A program made the translations under genes and the position numbers. From Rhyzopertha dominica (Eukaryota; Arthropoda; Insecta; Coleoptera; Bostrichidae), in the NCBI GenBank assembly GCA_025024175.1, contig QCXZ01000064.1, forward strand, positions 20,890,286-20,954,285: 64,000 nucleotides of DNA, given 5' to 3'. The notes under the pieces were generated by a model. It was not told the DNA's origin. It made no database searches and saw nothing but the letters and a program-made list of their open reading frames with translations. Shown piece after piece: positions 50,821 to 63,123 of this stretch (position 1 is its first letter; the number at the start of each line of letters is the position of its first letter).

Positions 50821-52685
50821 TGTCTTTTGTCTTAAATGCATCTTTAGTTCATTGAAGCGTCGTTTTATAATTGTATCGCAATAACCCATTACTTATACAG
50901 TATCCACACCTAAATAGCGAAAAGCTGAGTGCTTTAAGGTATTTTAAACATCTGCTTCTCAGTGCACGTGGGTGTATTCTACATCCGCTGTTAAGTATAA
51001 AAAGCAGAGAATACTGCTCAACACCATGCTAAAATATTCTCATAAACCGTTTTGCGCTGATGCGTATCGTGTTTAATATATTTAGTCATCCTTCATTGTC
51101 GAAACAAAAGGTGAATTTTGATAAAAGTCTAATCTAAGTGCATGAGTGCTTCCTATAATTATTATCGTAGCCAACTCATTTTCCTTGATAATGTCATTAT
51201 AAGGGGTACAAGGGTTACTTGCACTGAGCAAGATGCGGAATCAAATGTTTGAATATCAGTATACTGACTGATATAGAAATAAAAAGACCCAGTAATAATT
51301 ATTGTTGTAATAGAATAAGCTTTATTGTATATGTTTATCTGTGTAAAGTGAGTAATCATTAATGATTAACACACAGAGATGGAGTAGACGGCTTGTGGAC
51401 ATGGCAGCTCCATGGTTACATTCCTATTAAAAAAAACACAAAAGTGAAGGATTTGTACACAGAACACTTTCTTTAAAACAAAACAAGTACATTATCAAAA
51501 CAGCAACAGAAATGTTTCAAGCTGCATTAGATATGTCTTAGTTTAGACTTCTCCTAACGCAAAAATTATTTTTAAAATATTTTTAAAAACACTTTTTGCA
51601 AATTAGGTAAATGATATTTTTCAGACTTAAAACGATGGCAGATGAACGATTGAACAATATAGTCATATTATGTAGAGTGAATTTTTTTCTATATTTAATA
51701 TGGTGATTTAGAAAGACATCGGACATAGAGAGGTCAAATAAATAATGAAATAAATATGATCGATTTTTTTAACCATCTTTAACCAGCTATGATTTATATT
51801 AAAAAAAATGTAAATTAATGTCATATCCAAAAATTACAGATTACTTCAAAAATTGAATGGCATTGTATGATTATCGACATCATTTTATACAACCTTTTGT
51901 ATTTACATCTTTCTATGTAAAAATAAAAATAGCGAAATTACATTCTCGTAGACAAGAAAAAATCCAAGATAGCACGAGTCTTGCACAACGAAGTGCAGTT
52001 TGCTTGAGACCAATTAGGGTTGTTACACCAAGCCACCCCAACGGAGAATTTTGTAGAGAAGTGCCAAAGGAACTTGAGTGGCTTAACCATTTTCGTCCTT
52101 AAACTGAGACACATCTTATTTTTAAAGTTTGGTATCTCGACGAATTCTCTTTTTGCTCGACTTCCGTGCTAGTTAGCTTTGTATTAAATTGTAATCAATT
52201 TTGCGAACGTTGAAGGTGTTTTTGTGTTGTAGAGGTAATTGGTTATATAAAATCATTAGCGGATTCAGAATCACTTTAAGTCGGAGTTGCTAAATTTAGT
52301 TTTGTAAAGTCATCGCAAAAATATGACAATGCTCTTCTCGAGATTGAAGTTTGGTACCTTGAGTTAGTTTCGCTTTTGAGATCAAGTCTTGTAAAACTTT
52401 TAGTCAATGCACGTTTCAACACCTCAAAATTAAGTGCTCGTTGTAACATATCTGATTTGTTGACTTTATTTTGTTTCTTTCCTATTTTGACTTAGTACTG
52501 TAAAGACATTACCTACGCAACCTTCAAAGAGTATTTTTATTGCGTTCATTCCTGACACCTCAAGATTAAATAGAGTAAAGTCATAATTAGTGTTACGTCT
52601 TATAATTGGAATTTAGTGGAATCAAGAGAGTCGACTAAAAGGTAGGTGACCTAATTAAGTAGCTTTTAGAAGATTGTGTTGCGTT
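50821..52685. other. Intergenic, nothing recognised
   Basis: No gene supported. The open frame at 51,857-52,102 (+) has no start context, splice context or motif that I can use. Confidence 0.4.
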
Positions 52686-52689
52686 ATAA

Positions 52690-53550
52690 ACTGCACGGGG
52701 ATTTATGAATTAGGAGTACCCTAATCACTAATTTAAGTAAGTTAACGCTGTGAGGTTTCGCTATTATTTTGCTCCCGTGCCAAATTGGCACTATTCCTCT
52801 TAAAGCAGTACCAAAGAACCCGTGTTAGTAAATTCCATCTTGTACTAAAATGCGTACTGTTATATTTTAAATAAGACCACCAACTAGAGATGATTTACCT
52901 TTAAGAGATTAACTTAAATATAACTGTCACATTTTTCAATTATTGAGAAAGCTTCAGTTTTATAGTTTCACCTTAAATGATCAAAAACTTAGGAGAGCAC
53001 ACTAAAGATTGGCTATTCATGGGTATTTTATTATATTAAAAGTGTTTTTAAGCAAATCTTCAAACTAAATGAATTTGCTGTAAATTCGACCAAAAAGCAG
53101 TTGTTAATTACATACCTGCTAATAATAATACTTCATCAGAATGCACATGTAATTATTCGTTAGTCACAATATCTGCAATTCTCAGAAGAAGGTACTGTAA
53201 TGGCTGCAAAGGGATTAACTCAACTGTTCAAAACGTTCAAAAATATACAACGAACTATTTTATACTTGTGTTTTGCGTCAAATCAGCTTTATAAGTAATT
53301 CATCAAAGAGAATTGACAAACTTATGAAATAAACCTTTTTTATTTTCAGCAATGTGCAACTTGCAACTAATTTTATTGCTACCAATAAATTACCGATAGC
53401 AATTTGTTTTATTTCACTGAAACCACTTGTAATAAATAACTTTTCCTGTGATAAGATACACCTTTTGTATGATTAAATTATGTCTGATATGAATAAATGT
53501 GGTTGTTTCGAGAATATATAGAACAGTCGTAAAATTAATTTTGTCCAGCT
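52690..53550 (+). repeat. Duplicated DeSI upstream region, copy B
   Basis: Closely matches 62,325-63,123: CTAATCACTAATTT-AGTAAGTTAA, then GCTGTGAGGTTTCGCTATTATTTTG and so on, continuing to the start codon. Copy C lacks about 50 bp present here after GCCAAAT. It includes the candidate promoter of copy B. Confidence 0.7.
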
Positions 53551-54666
53551 ATGACTGAAGAAACGGTTGAGCTGTACATTTACGATATATCACGTGGTAT
53601 GGTTCCTGCGTTCATAGGTAAATTTATATCTTTTTTCATTTCATTATGACAGTAATTCTCAAGATCGGTTAATTTTTTCATTGCTTTCCAGACAAGAAAA
53701 TCTGGCACACATCAATAGTAATTTATGGTCGAGAATACTTTTTTGGACAAAAAGGAATCGAAATTCAAAACCCTGTAAGTTTACGTAGTTACAAGTATTT
53801 GATAGCATACACATACACATATGTGACATGAAAATTCTAAATTGGAATAAGCTAGCTAAAAGAACACTATTTTAGTAACTATCGATCTCTATACATTTCA
53901 GTTTCCTAAAAAACAATTACTACATTTTAAAGAGATTAGTGCATGCCTATTTATGGTTTTAATTGTATGATCATGATTAAATCAGTCACTAATTTCATTT
54001 AAATATGCGTCACTTTTTAGGACAAGCCCTATAAAAAGGAGATGTTAGGTGTAACTAAAGTTCCATACTCTGTTTTTAAAGACTACATCGATGGACTATC
54101 GAGTTCTACCTTTAAGTAAGTGCAGAAACTTTGTATAAAATGTGTTGTTTGTCAGATAAAACTAACATTTTTTTGTAATACTATATCCTTCTAATAACGT
54201 TATCATAACAATGTTTATTCATCTAGAAACCAGGCCAGTACAAATACTGATGGCTTATGAGACTGATTTTTTTAGTTTAGTACGTACGTAATGTATACCT
54301 ACATGAAATGACTTAATTATTATGTTAAGGAGTTTATTATAATTTTATGAACATGCAGACGGCTATTTTTTTTCTATTTTTTAATCAGTCGATAAATTCT
54401 TGCAACCTGCATAATTATATTTTAAAAATTTTATTGAATTAAATACATGACAAAATAAAGTGAAGTTATCGATTTGTTAATAAATAAATTTGCTAAAAAA
54501 AAACCGCAGTAGCATTAGGTGAGTAAAACAATAGTGCAATTCAAGTACACTTCTACTTTATAACGGCTTATAAGCAACTAAGGACAAAACTAATTCCCAC
54601 TGCTGTATAGGAACTCATCCTACAACTTATTAACACACAACTGCAACAGTTTCTCCCAGGAAGTAG

Positions 54667-55551
54667 TGTTAAATGTCAATTTTTGTATCTACGTTATTAT
54701 TAAAATAAAAGGTGTTTTTGTGCGTTTATTAATTTCTTGCTATGTTTAGAATCGCTGCTAATAAGATAAATACTAAAATCTAAGCGAATGCGTATGCGTG
54801 CGATTAATTGTTTTGGAGAGAAATATCAGCGTCGCGAGGAGATGCAAAAGTAGGCAATGAGTATTGATGTGTCATTTTTGACAGAGATAAATGTTCTTGA
54901 TTTTGGCTCAGTGAGAGCGAGGTCTTTGGCCATGATGTGCCTCAGGCAGTGAGAGTAAGGTCTTTGGCCATGTTGTGCCTCAGGCAGAGAGAGTAAGGTC
55001 TTTGGCCATGATGTGCCTCAGGCAGTTTGAAACCCCTAGAGCAGAGTGCCCGGTTAACAGCTGTGGTTCCTTCGAGTGGAGGACTTGCATTCCGGGGGGT
55101 AATGCAGGATATCTCGAATGACATAGTTCTTGTGGAGAGGGTAGCCTTATTAGGTGCCCCCGATCCGGGCTATTGGAATGCGACCCTATAGGCCTTAGGG
55201 TGAGCGTTCGGGGAAGCCTCTACTATTTCAGGTTGACACTAGCTAGTTGTTGAAGAGAGAAAACTAACAAGGTATTCATAACCACCATTGACTCATGATG
55301 TAATCTAAGGGATATACCATGGATAGGATAAGGATGATGCCCTGGGGTGAAAACCCCTCTGTGAGTCTTAAATGTATCTGTTTGAGTTTAACGGATGAGT
55401 AACTTATGTTTTGTTTTTGCATCTCCCGCGCGTATGTGAAACCGCCTTGTCTGTCCACCGGAGTGACCGCATTGTTATGACCCACGGATGAAGGCGGCGA
55501 TAATGTAAGTTTTTCTTGATTATTCCCGCATTAGTTTTTCTTTGTTTTTCA
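54667..55551 (+). repeat. 5' LTR (885 bp)
   Basis: Carries three tandem copies of a unit of about 37 bp (GGTCTTTGGCCATG-TGTGCC…, about 54,918-55,025); the 3' LTR has two, which accounts for the length difference of 37 bp. Confidence 0.85.
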
Positions 55552-55559
55552 TTCAGGTG

Positions 55560-55905
55560 TGGGGTCAAACAATCGGTTCACAGATTCGGTGAGATGAATT
55601 CAAAAAAGTTTAAGCACGTTTTATCGCAGCGCAGTGGTTTGACAAATTATAGTTTGTCGTAATTATAATTGGTGGTCAAACAATCGGTTCACAGATTCGG
55701 TGAGATGAATTCAAAAAGTTTACGCACGTTTTATCGCAGCGCAGTGGTTTGACAAATTATAGTTTGTCGTAATTACAATTGGTGATCAAACAATCGGTTC
55801 ACTGATTCGATGAGATTAATAATAACGTACTCAACATTTTTAGCACGTTTTGTCGCAGCGCAGTGGTATGACAAGTTATCGTTTGTCGTAATTATAATTA
55901 GTGGT
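55560..55905 (+). repeat. Three tandem repeats of about 111 bp after the 5' LTR
   Basis: TCAAACAATCGGTTCAC recurs at 55,565, 55,676 and 55,786, each unit ending near CGCAGCGCAGTGG and TTTGTCGTAATTATAATT. It occupies the leader position of the element; the role is unknown. Confidence 0.75.
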
Positions 55906-55909
55906 TAAG

Positions 55910-56800
55910 CGGCGGCTGACAGTTTTTGTGCAAAATACGTTTATTCAGCAAAGTTCTTGGCCTTAACAGGATCTCTTTTGTTTCGGCGTGATTATTGGTA
56001 GATCTAATACCTCTATCATACATGTTTTGCATATTCTTCATGTTCATACAAATATGGGTACCCATCATCATCATCANCATCATTTTCCTTCATTTCTTGA
56101 TGTTTAATAGCATCCTATGATAACATCATACAGGCAGTTGCCCGATCGAGTAATTATCAAGCGCTGTTGACCTTTCTGAAATCTTGCGGTGAGAATCAAC
56201 CAAGTACATTTCTTATTTTCTATTTAAAGATAAGGTAATGCACATCGAGTAGACGTGATCCAGCGATGCTCCGGTTATTTGTGCTTAAAGTACCCAGTTT
56301 ATGTGATTTAAATTTGTATTCTGAAGACCTAGAATCGCCAGATTCTGCTCAGGATAGGCAGCTCATATTCCGCAACAAGAAGTTGTTGAGAGGAACCAAT
56401 ATTTCCATAAGATCATAAGATCTCACGAGGAAGCGCCTAGAATTACTAAAACTCTGTAGCTCTGAATTTGGTGCTTGTAACGTATGGACTTAACAGGGTT
56501 AAGTCAAAGTAATAGTAAATGGTCGTAAATACTATGTAAATTCTGTTGACGATGTAGTCAATATACAGAACAGTATTAGTAGCAGTTAATTGGCAACGTT
56601 ATCCTTTTATTGTGTGGCGCGGATTTGTTGCTACCGTAAAATGAAATGCTTTTCCGGGAGCTACTGCCGATTGTTAAGTATTAATTTTGCTTTTCTTTAA
56701 TTTAACAATTAAACAGACTTCAATACAATTTAGTTTAATTAAGTCAGGTTGTATTTGTTCTCATTTAGAGGTAATGTATTGTGTATTAGTTTAGCTTATA
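55910..56800 (+). other. LTR element interior, unassigned
   Basis: No reading frame or known motif recognised. One N near 56,077. The start of the nested non-LTR element lies somewhere here. Confidence 0.35.
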
Positions 56801-59485
56801 TTTTTTATGAAAGTTGCGCATCTTAATGTAGGATCGCTCTTAGCATATTTTCAAGATTGTATCAATTTAGTTCAAAGGGCAAACTATGTTTTTATGGTTG
56901 GCGCGAGATGGTTGTCTAATGATGCAGATGTATCTATTTTAGCAATACCTGGTTACAATCTTTGCTATACGCATCGTGTTGAGGGACGAAGTGGCGGCAT
57001 ATAACAAGTCGACTTTTTGTAACTCGTTAATAGAGTTCGATTTTGAGATTAATTCCTTTATTGAATGTTTTTTTTAGCATCCGCGTAGGGACTGTAAATT
57101 ATGCATTCGGCGTATGCTATCGTCCGCCTAACTCCAACTTGGGCAATTTTGTTGAAACCCTTGATAATATATTTGGTTTTGTTTGCGGTATGTATGATTA
57201 ATTTGTCTGTCTGGGTGATTTCAACATTAATNTCTTAAATATTTCTAACCATATGAGTGCACATTTGGAGACATAAAACTTGGTGCAAGTCTTGGATAAA
57301 CCGAATAGAGTGACTGGTAACTCAAGCTTACTGATTGATCCTTTATTCGTATCCCATTCTCTGAATGTTACAAGATACGTTACGAAGAACTGTAACGATA
57401 TTTCTGACCACAGATTGGTTTATTGTGAATTTAGTTCACCTAAGGTTAAATGTGAGCACAAATATGTTACTTATGTGTAGATCTTTCAGACGCTTTGATG
57501 TCAGTGAGTTTCGGGAAAGTTTGGAATCTATTGAATGGACTGATGTGATACGTGAAACCACTATTGATAAGAAAGTTGAAAATTTCAACACCCTAAGTAT
57601 TTCTCTCTTTGATCGGTATGCTCCAGTGGTAACGTCTAGAGTAACAAAGCCCAATGCAATGTGGTGTTGCCCTGAACTGAAATGTCTCATGAAAGAACGT
57701 GATGCATCCTTCCGTAAACACAAACGAAGTAAACTTCCTGAAAATTTTGCTGTATACAAGATGTTGAGGAACTTGACTGTGAACTCTGTTAGGACGGAAA
57801 AAAGTCATTACATAGGTACAGTTGCTTCTAGTTGAGATATAAAAACTATTTGGTCGGCTCTGCCCAATTTAAACATTGGTACTAACAAAGTCAGTTCTAA
57901 ACTGCCTTCTAATCTGTCTAATAGCAATTCTATTAATGCACATATTTTTCAATTAAAAAAAAATGATATCGTCTCTAATCATAGAATGCAATATTGTAAG
58001 AATGCTAGATTCCCATCCCTACAATAATTTTCCTTGAGAATGGTTACTTTAGAAGAGGTACACTTCTCACTCTTTAACGCAAAAAATACAATTGTGGCAC
58101 AAACAACATTTCGTTGAAGATGTTGCGCTTACGTATTGATTTAAGCCTGTTACACATCTTCAGTTGTATCGAAAAAGCTTATTTCCCTACAATGTGGAAG
58201 AAAGTCATCGCAATACCTCTACTTAAAAAGTTTAACCCTAAAAACTAGTCGGATTTACCTTTGATTAGCATCTTACCTGCAGTTTCAAAACTGTTTGAAT
58301 CTCTAGTCTACGAACAGATATCTGACTTTGTCTTTTCTAGGAAAATCATTCCGATGATCAGTGCGGATTCAAGCGCGGTCGAAGCATTCCTTCTGCACTA
58401 GTTTCAGTCACGGATGATCTCATTTCAGCTTATGATAAGGGTTTAGTCAGTGCTTTGGTTTTGCTCCATTTTTCAAAAGCGTTCGATGCTATTAATCATG
58501 GTATGTTATGCGCCAAACTAAAGTCTTGCGGTTTCAGCAGTTTGTCGGTACAGTTTATTAGATCTTATTTGAGCGATAGAACCCAAGTGGTAAAATAAAT
58601 ATAGTGTCTCTTTTGAATTGTCAGTTAGATCTGGTGTTCTGCAAGGCTCCATATCAGGATCTCTACTTTTCATAGTTTATACGTCTGATATAGTGAACTT
58701 AGTTCTACATTGTAAAGTAATAACTTACGCCGACTATACACAGTTGTATTTTAGTTTCGATAAGCATGATTTCGCAAGGGCTGACAAAATTCTGAACAAA
58801 GAACTTGAAAAATTAAGAAAATTGTCTGCTGAACATGGCCTTCAATTGAATTTGTCTAAGTCGCAGTTGATGGTCTTTGATTATAAAGGTAGTATAAAAT
58901 TTCTTATACGGTCTTTTAATATTTATATAGATTGCTCAAGATTAAATTTTGTTGATCATACTTTGATCTCATTATAAACACTCAGATCTGGTTTGAGCTG
59001 CATGTAACTAAGTCAATACAAAAATCATTTTAACCTTAAGTTATTTTATGCTTGTAGACATTTTTTTACCGTTAATTTGAAAAGGCAATTATGTGATTTA
59101 CTCGTTCTCGTCCTCTTTAATTATTGCAATTTTTTATATTACCCCTGTTTGGATTCGGTTGGTAGAAACAGGATTCAGATTGTTTAGAATGCATGGTGTC
59201 GCTTATTTTTTGGCTTGCAACGCCGGGACCACGTATCTTACAGGATTAACTCTTTGAACCGGCTACGCATGGATTCCGCTGGAGTTTTCATTTGAGTTGT
59301 TTCGTCCAAGCTTTACTAAATTCTCCTCATGCATGTGATAACTTGAGGTCTAAGCTTGCTCCTCATTCAACTACGCACTCACGTGATACACGAAATAAAG
59401 CTAAGTATTCACATACAACGCTGTAAGGCGGTAAGGCTGTAAAGCTGTAAGGCTCACCCTTCGGAGCGAGTAAAAAAAAAAAAAC
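56800..59485 (+). pseudogene. Degraded non-LTR retrotransposon (endonuclease and RT)
   Basis: Endonuclease blocks of the AP-type appear across frames: KVAHLNVGSL (56,809), FGVCYRPPNSN (about 57,110), VCLGDFNIN (about 57,210), NSSLLIDPLFV (about 57,320) and SDHRLVYCEF (about 57,405). Reverse transcriptase blocks follow: FPTMWKKVIAIPLLKK (about 58,190), SAVEAFLL, LQGSISGSLLFIVYTSDI (58,640) and ITYADYTQLYFSF (58,730), where the catalytic YADD is YADY. A poly(A) run at 59,471-59,483 marks the 3' end. Many stops and frameshifts are present. The arrangement suits a Jockey/CR1-type element; the clade is not settled. Confidence 0.7.
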
Positions 59486-59489
59486 TAAA

Positions 59490-59983
59490 NATTAANAAAT
59501 TTAAATTTAAANTAAGACAGTTATTTTTCGATCGTCAGATTTCATGATGACCATGACTTACTTCGTTCGTTCGGACTCGATGAGGTTTCAAGCAATAGCT
59601 TACTATCCCCAAAGACCACACATGAAGGCTAACCTAAGGAGATAAGACACCTGTTGATAATAATAACTGAAGCGTAAGACGTATAATCAATTAACAATAG
59701 GGGTATTCATAAATTATACCATAATAAACATAGTTTAAGTTTCTTTTCGAAGGTTAAGTAGAATAGCTTCTGCTAGACTTTGCCTTTATTGATCATGTAT
59801 TACTCTCAGTATCTGCTCTTGTTTTAATAAAATCTATTTATTATTATCAAATCCATTTATTACATCAGATACCATCGATGAGGACAGTGGCTCAGATGAA
59901 GTACCATTGACTATTTTATCCAAATCAAGTAGACATATCGAATAATTATGTCGCGAGGACACGACCCTGTTAGGTTGGCCGAA
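59490..59983 (+). other. 3' internal end of the LTR element
   Basis: Short open stretch at about 59,870-59,946 reads TIDEDSGSDEVPLTILSKSS and ends RHIE-stop, which could be the C-terminus of the element's lost pol. Several Ns near 59,490-59,512. Confidence 0.4.
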
Positions 59984-60831
59984 TGTTAAATGTCAATTTT
60001 TGTATCTACGTTATTATTAAAATAAAAGGTGTTTTTGTGCGTTTATTAATTTCTTGCTATGTTTAGAATCGCTGTTAACAAGATAAATACTAATATCGAA
60101 GCGAATGCGTATGCATGCGATTAATTGTTTTGGCGAGAAATATCAGAGTCGCGAGGAGATGCAAAAGTAGGCAATGAGTATGGATGTGTCATTTTTGACA
60201 GAGAGATATATTCTTGATTTTGGCTCAGTGAGAGCGAGGTCTTTGGCCATGTTGTGCCTCAGGCAGAGAGAGTAAGGTCTTTGGCCATGATGTGCCTCAG
60301 GCAGTTTGAAACCCCTAGAGCAGAGTGCCCGGTTAACAGCTGTGGTTCCTTCGAGTGGAGGACTTGCATTCCGGGGGGTAATGCAGGATATCTCGAATGA
60401 CATAGTTCTGGTGGAGAGGGTAGCCTTATTAGGTGCCCCCGATCCGGGCTATTGGAATGCGACCCTATAGGCCTTAGGGTGAGCGTTCGGGGAAGCCTCT
60501 ACTATTTCAGGTTGACACTAGCTAGTTGTTGAAGAGAGAAAACTAACAAGGTATTCATAACCACCATTGACTAATGATGTAATCTCAGGGATGAAGCCAT
60601 GGACAGGATAAGGATGATGCCCTGGGGTGAAAACCCCTCTGTGAGTCTTAAATGTATCTGTTTGAGTTTAACGGATGAGTAACTTATGTTTTGTTTTTGC
60701 ATCTCCCGCGCGTATGTGAAACCGCCTTGTCTGTCCACCGGAGTGACCGCATTGTTATGACCCACGGATGAAGGCGGCGATAATGTAAGTTTTTCTTGAT
60801 TATTCCCGCATTAGTTTTTCTTTGTTTTTCA
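59984..60831 (+). repeat. 3' LTR (848 bp)
   Basis: Matches the 5' LTR over its full length with scattered differences and one fewer 37-bp unit. Its end, CTTTGTTTTTCA, followed by the duplicated G of the target, creates TTTTTCAG, which resembles a splice acceptor. Confidence 0.85.
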
Positions 60832-60981
60832 GTAGCTCAATACCTGTGCGGCACCAGCATCCCACAATACATACGAGATCTTCCGGAAGAAATCGTGGAT
60901 GACTTCTTGACGACAATGGGCCCTGTAGGAGCGATCCCTAGTTTGATATTTAAAAATGTTTTTAGATTTTTTAAAAATTGA

Positions 60982-62035
60982 AAAAATTTTCAGTTATGTA
61001 GAATTTATTATTTGGTGAATGACGACGCGTTCTACTGGTGACATGTTATATTGCATCCTTTGAAATATGACAAGATTTACTTTTGCTATCAATGATTATT
61101 GCAAATTAACCAAAGGCATAATACAATAAATTTTTCACTTTGTATTTATATAGTGTATACATTACGTTATAGTTTATTATATCATAATAGTTTATATGTA
61201 GGTTTCGAGGTACACGGTTTTTAATTTTAAAGGAATTATATGTTATTTAGGGCAATAATATAATATGCATTTGAGTATCCGTTCCTTTTACTATGTATCT
61301 ATAGTGATCACACTAATATCAGATTTTATATATTTATTAATAATAAACTGATACGGATACTCTACATTATGTTTTAATATCTTTACTTAGTAATCTTGAC
61401 AATACCACACAAATGGTGAGAATATCAGCCATTACCTTTATTCTATATTTCTTTGAAAAAAAGCATTGTTAGATAACACCTATAGGTGAACCCCAATTTC
61501 GTAGGTGCCTATTTATGGTTATTTCAAGGTATCTTTAATATTGGATAATTTAGATTTCATCAGTAAAAACCACGCTAAATGATGAATTGCATCTAAGAAG
61601 CATAAACTAAGATGCATATGAGAGATAAGCGTTTCTGTAAAAGCTGGGATCCTGGAGAGAGAAAAGGTGTATTCGAAATTACGATAGAAAGAGACCCACC
61701 TATTGAAAAACCGCACCACTTGAAAATTACTAAATATTTAGAGATACGTGGATGCACATCTCAAAAATAAAATTTCAGTTATACCCTGAGGTGTATTTCA
61801 AACAAATATACCTAATATATTGTGCTAAAGTTATTACAAATTGCGAGGTTTACCTTTAGTTATTGCACCACTTAGTTTGCTCAAACAAAATAGCTGAAAT
61901 TTTTTTTCAAACATATTGGTGCAGTATTGATAGGTGCTGTTTTGAAAAGAAAGTGTACAGTTAATGCAGAAGTTAATGGTAAAATCATCCAGAATAAAAA
62001 CGTCCGAATTCTTATTAATGTGCTGTTGCACGGCA
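60982..62035. other. 3' flank of DeSI copy B and intergenic
   Basis: Related to the 3' flank of copy A (TGCATTTGAGTATCCGTTCC, then ACTATGTAT), with AATAAA at 61,342-61,347 as a likely poly(A) signal. Beyond 61,400 nothing is recognised. Confidence 0.45.
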
Positions 62036-62039
62036 TTTA

Positions 62040-62310
62040 TCTACATAGCTCACAAACTCTTCACCTTATAGCCCCGATTTAACACCTAAGGACTATGTAT
62101 TNTTCGAAAATGCGAAAAAAGTTCTTAGTCTTAGAGTAAAAAGATTTGTATCAGACGAAGAGTTAATGTAAGAAGCTGTTTTTTTTATAAAATGACAGTT
62201 GAAAGGACTTAAGAAGAAATAGGCTAGGAAGTTATGTTGATAAATAAAGTATTGTTCATATTCATTGCGTGTTCCTTCATAGATGGGTAGATTTCTTTGT
62301 AAATTACTTA
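62040..62310 (+). pseudogene. Mariner-type transposon 3' fragment
   Basis: LFTL.SPDLTPKDYVFFENAK near 62,055-62,120, with an N at 62,102, matches the third catalytic block and following residues of mariner transposases. VSDEELM and a degraded end follow. It belongs to the same family as 25,270-25,540. Confidence 0.55.
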
Positions 62311-62324
62311 ATATTGGTTAATAT

Positions 62325-63123
62325 TACGAGGATTTATGAGTTAGGAGCACGTTAATCACTAATTTGAGTAAGTTAAAGCTGTGAGGTTTCGCTATTATTT
62401 TGCGCCCGTGCCAAATCTTGTACTAAAATGCGTACTGTTATATTTTGAATAAAACTACCAACTAGAGATGATTAACCTTCAAAAGACATTAAACTAATTA
62501 TAACCTTTAGTGGATGTTTTATAGTTTCACCTGAAATGATCAAAAACTTAGAGGAGCACAGTAAAGATTGACTATATATTAATTTAATTTTAATTAAAAG
62601 TGTTTTTAAGCAAGTCTTTAAACTATAATAAATGAATTTAAATTCGACCAAAAAGCAGTTGTTAATTATCCACCTGCTAATAATAATAGTGCATCAGAAT
62701 ACACATGTAATTATTGGTTAGTCACAATATCAGTAATTCTCAGAAGAAGGTACTGTAATGGCTGCAACAGGATTATCTCAACTGTTCAAAACGTTCAAAA
62801 ATATACAACGAACTATTTTATACTTGTGCTTTATGGCAAATCAACTTTATAAATAAGTAATCAAAGGGAATTGACAAACATCTGAAGTATTGATAACAAT
62901 TTCTCTTTTTTATTTTCAACGATGTGCTTCTTGCAACTAATTTTGTCGTTACTGATTAGCAATTTGGTTCATTTCACTGAAACCACTTGTAATAAATAAC
63001 TTCCTGGGATAACATGCACCTTTTGTATGATTAAATTATCTCTATGATGATTAAATAGTAACACTTTTCATATTATTGTTCCGATGATATAAGTAACAGT
63101 CGTAAAAGTAATTTTGTCCAGCT
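62325..63123 (+). repeat. Duplicated DeSI upstream region, copy C
   Basis: Partner of 52,690-53,550, continuing to the start codon. It contains the candidate promoter of copy C. Confidence 0.7.

Larger units (their letters stand above)
54667..60831 (+). mobile_element. LTR retroelement inserted in DeSI copy B
   Basis: Direct repeats 54,667-55,551 and 59,984-60,831 both begin TGTTAAATGTC and end TTTGTTTTTCA (TG...CA). The 4-bp duplication GTAG flanks the insert (54,663-54,666 and 60,832-60,835), and the DeSI exon continues directly after it. The 4.4-kb interior holds 111-bp tandem repeats, a degraded non-LTR retrotransposon and a short acidic coding end. GAGGACACGACC...GTTGGCCGAA just before the 3' LTR resembles the 3' internal end of some gypsy elements. 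No LTR-type gag or pol is present, so it was mobilised in trans or lost its genes. Confidence 0.85.
53551..60981 (+). pseudogene. DeSI-1-like PPPDE gene, copy B, split by an LTR element
   Basis: Exons 53,551-53,617, 53,692-53,774, 54,021-54,115 and 54,611-54,666, then after the insertion 60,836-60,981. Without the insertion these give 148 residues ending FKN. The His (IWHTSIVIYG) and Cys93 (HNCNSFSQEV) are intact. The retroelement lands between the codons for EV and AQYLCG in exon 4. As it stands, translation would run 27 codons into the LTR (stop TAG at 54,747), giving a 127-residue protein that keeps both catalytic residues but loses the C-terminal part. It is either a recent pseudogene or a gene with an altered tail. 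Confidence 0.82.

Noticed and set aside
51857..52102. 81-residue open frame
   Set aside because: No recognisable motif, splice context or homologue within the window; chance is as likely.
54942..55485. Minus-strand open frames in both LTRs (also 60,143-60,403 and 60,571-60,765)
   Set aside because: They occur in both LTRs only because LTRs are copies; no protein motif is visible and they match LTR length repeats.
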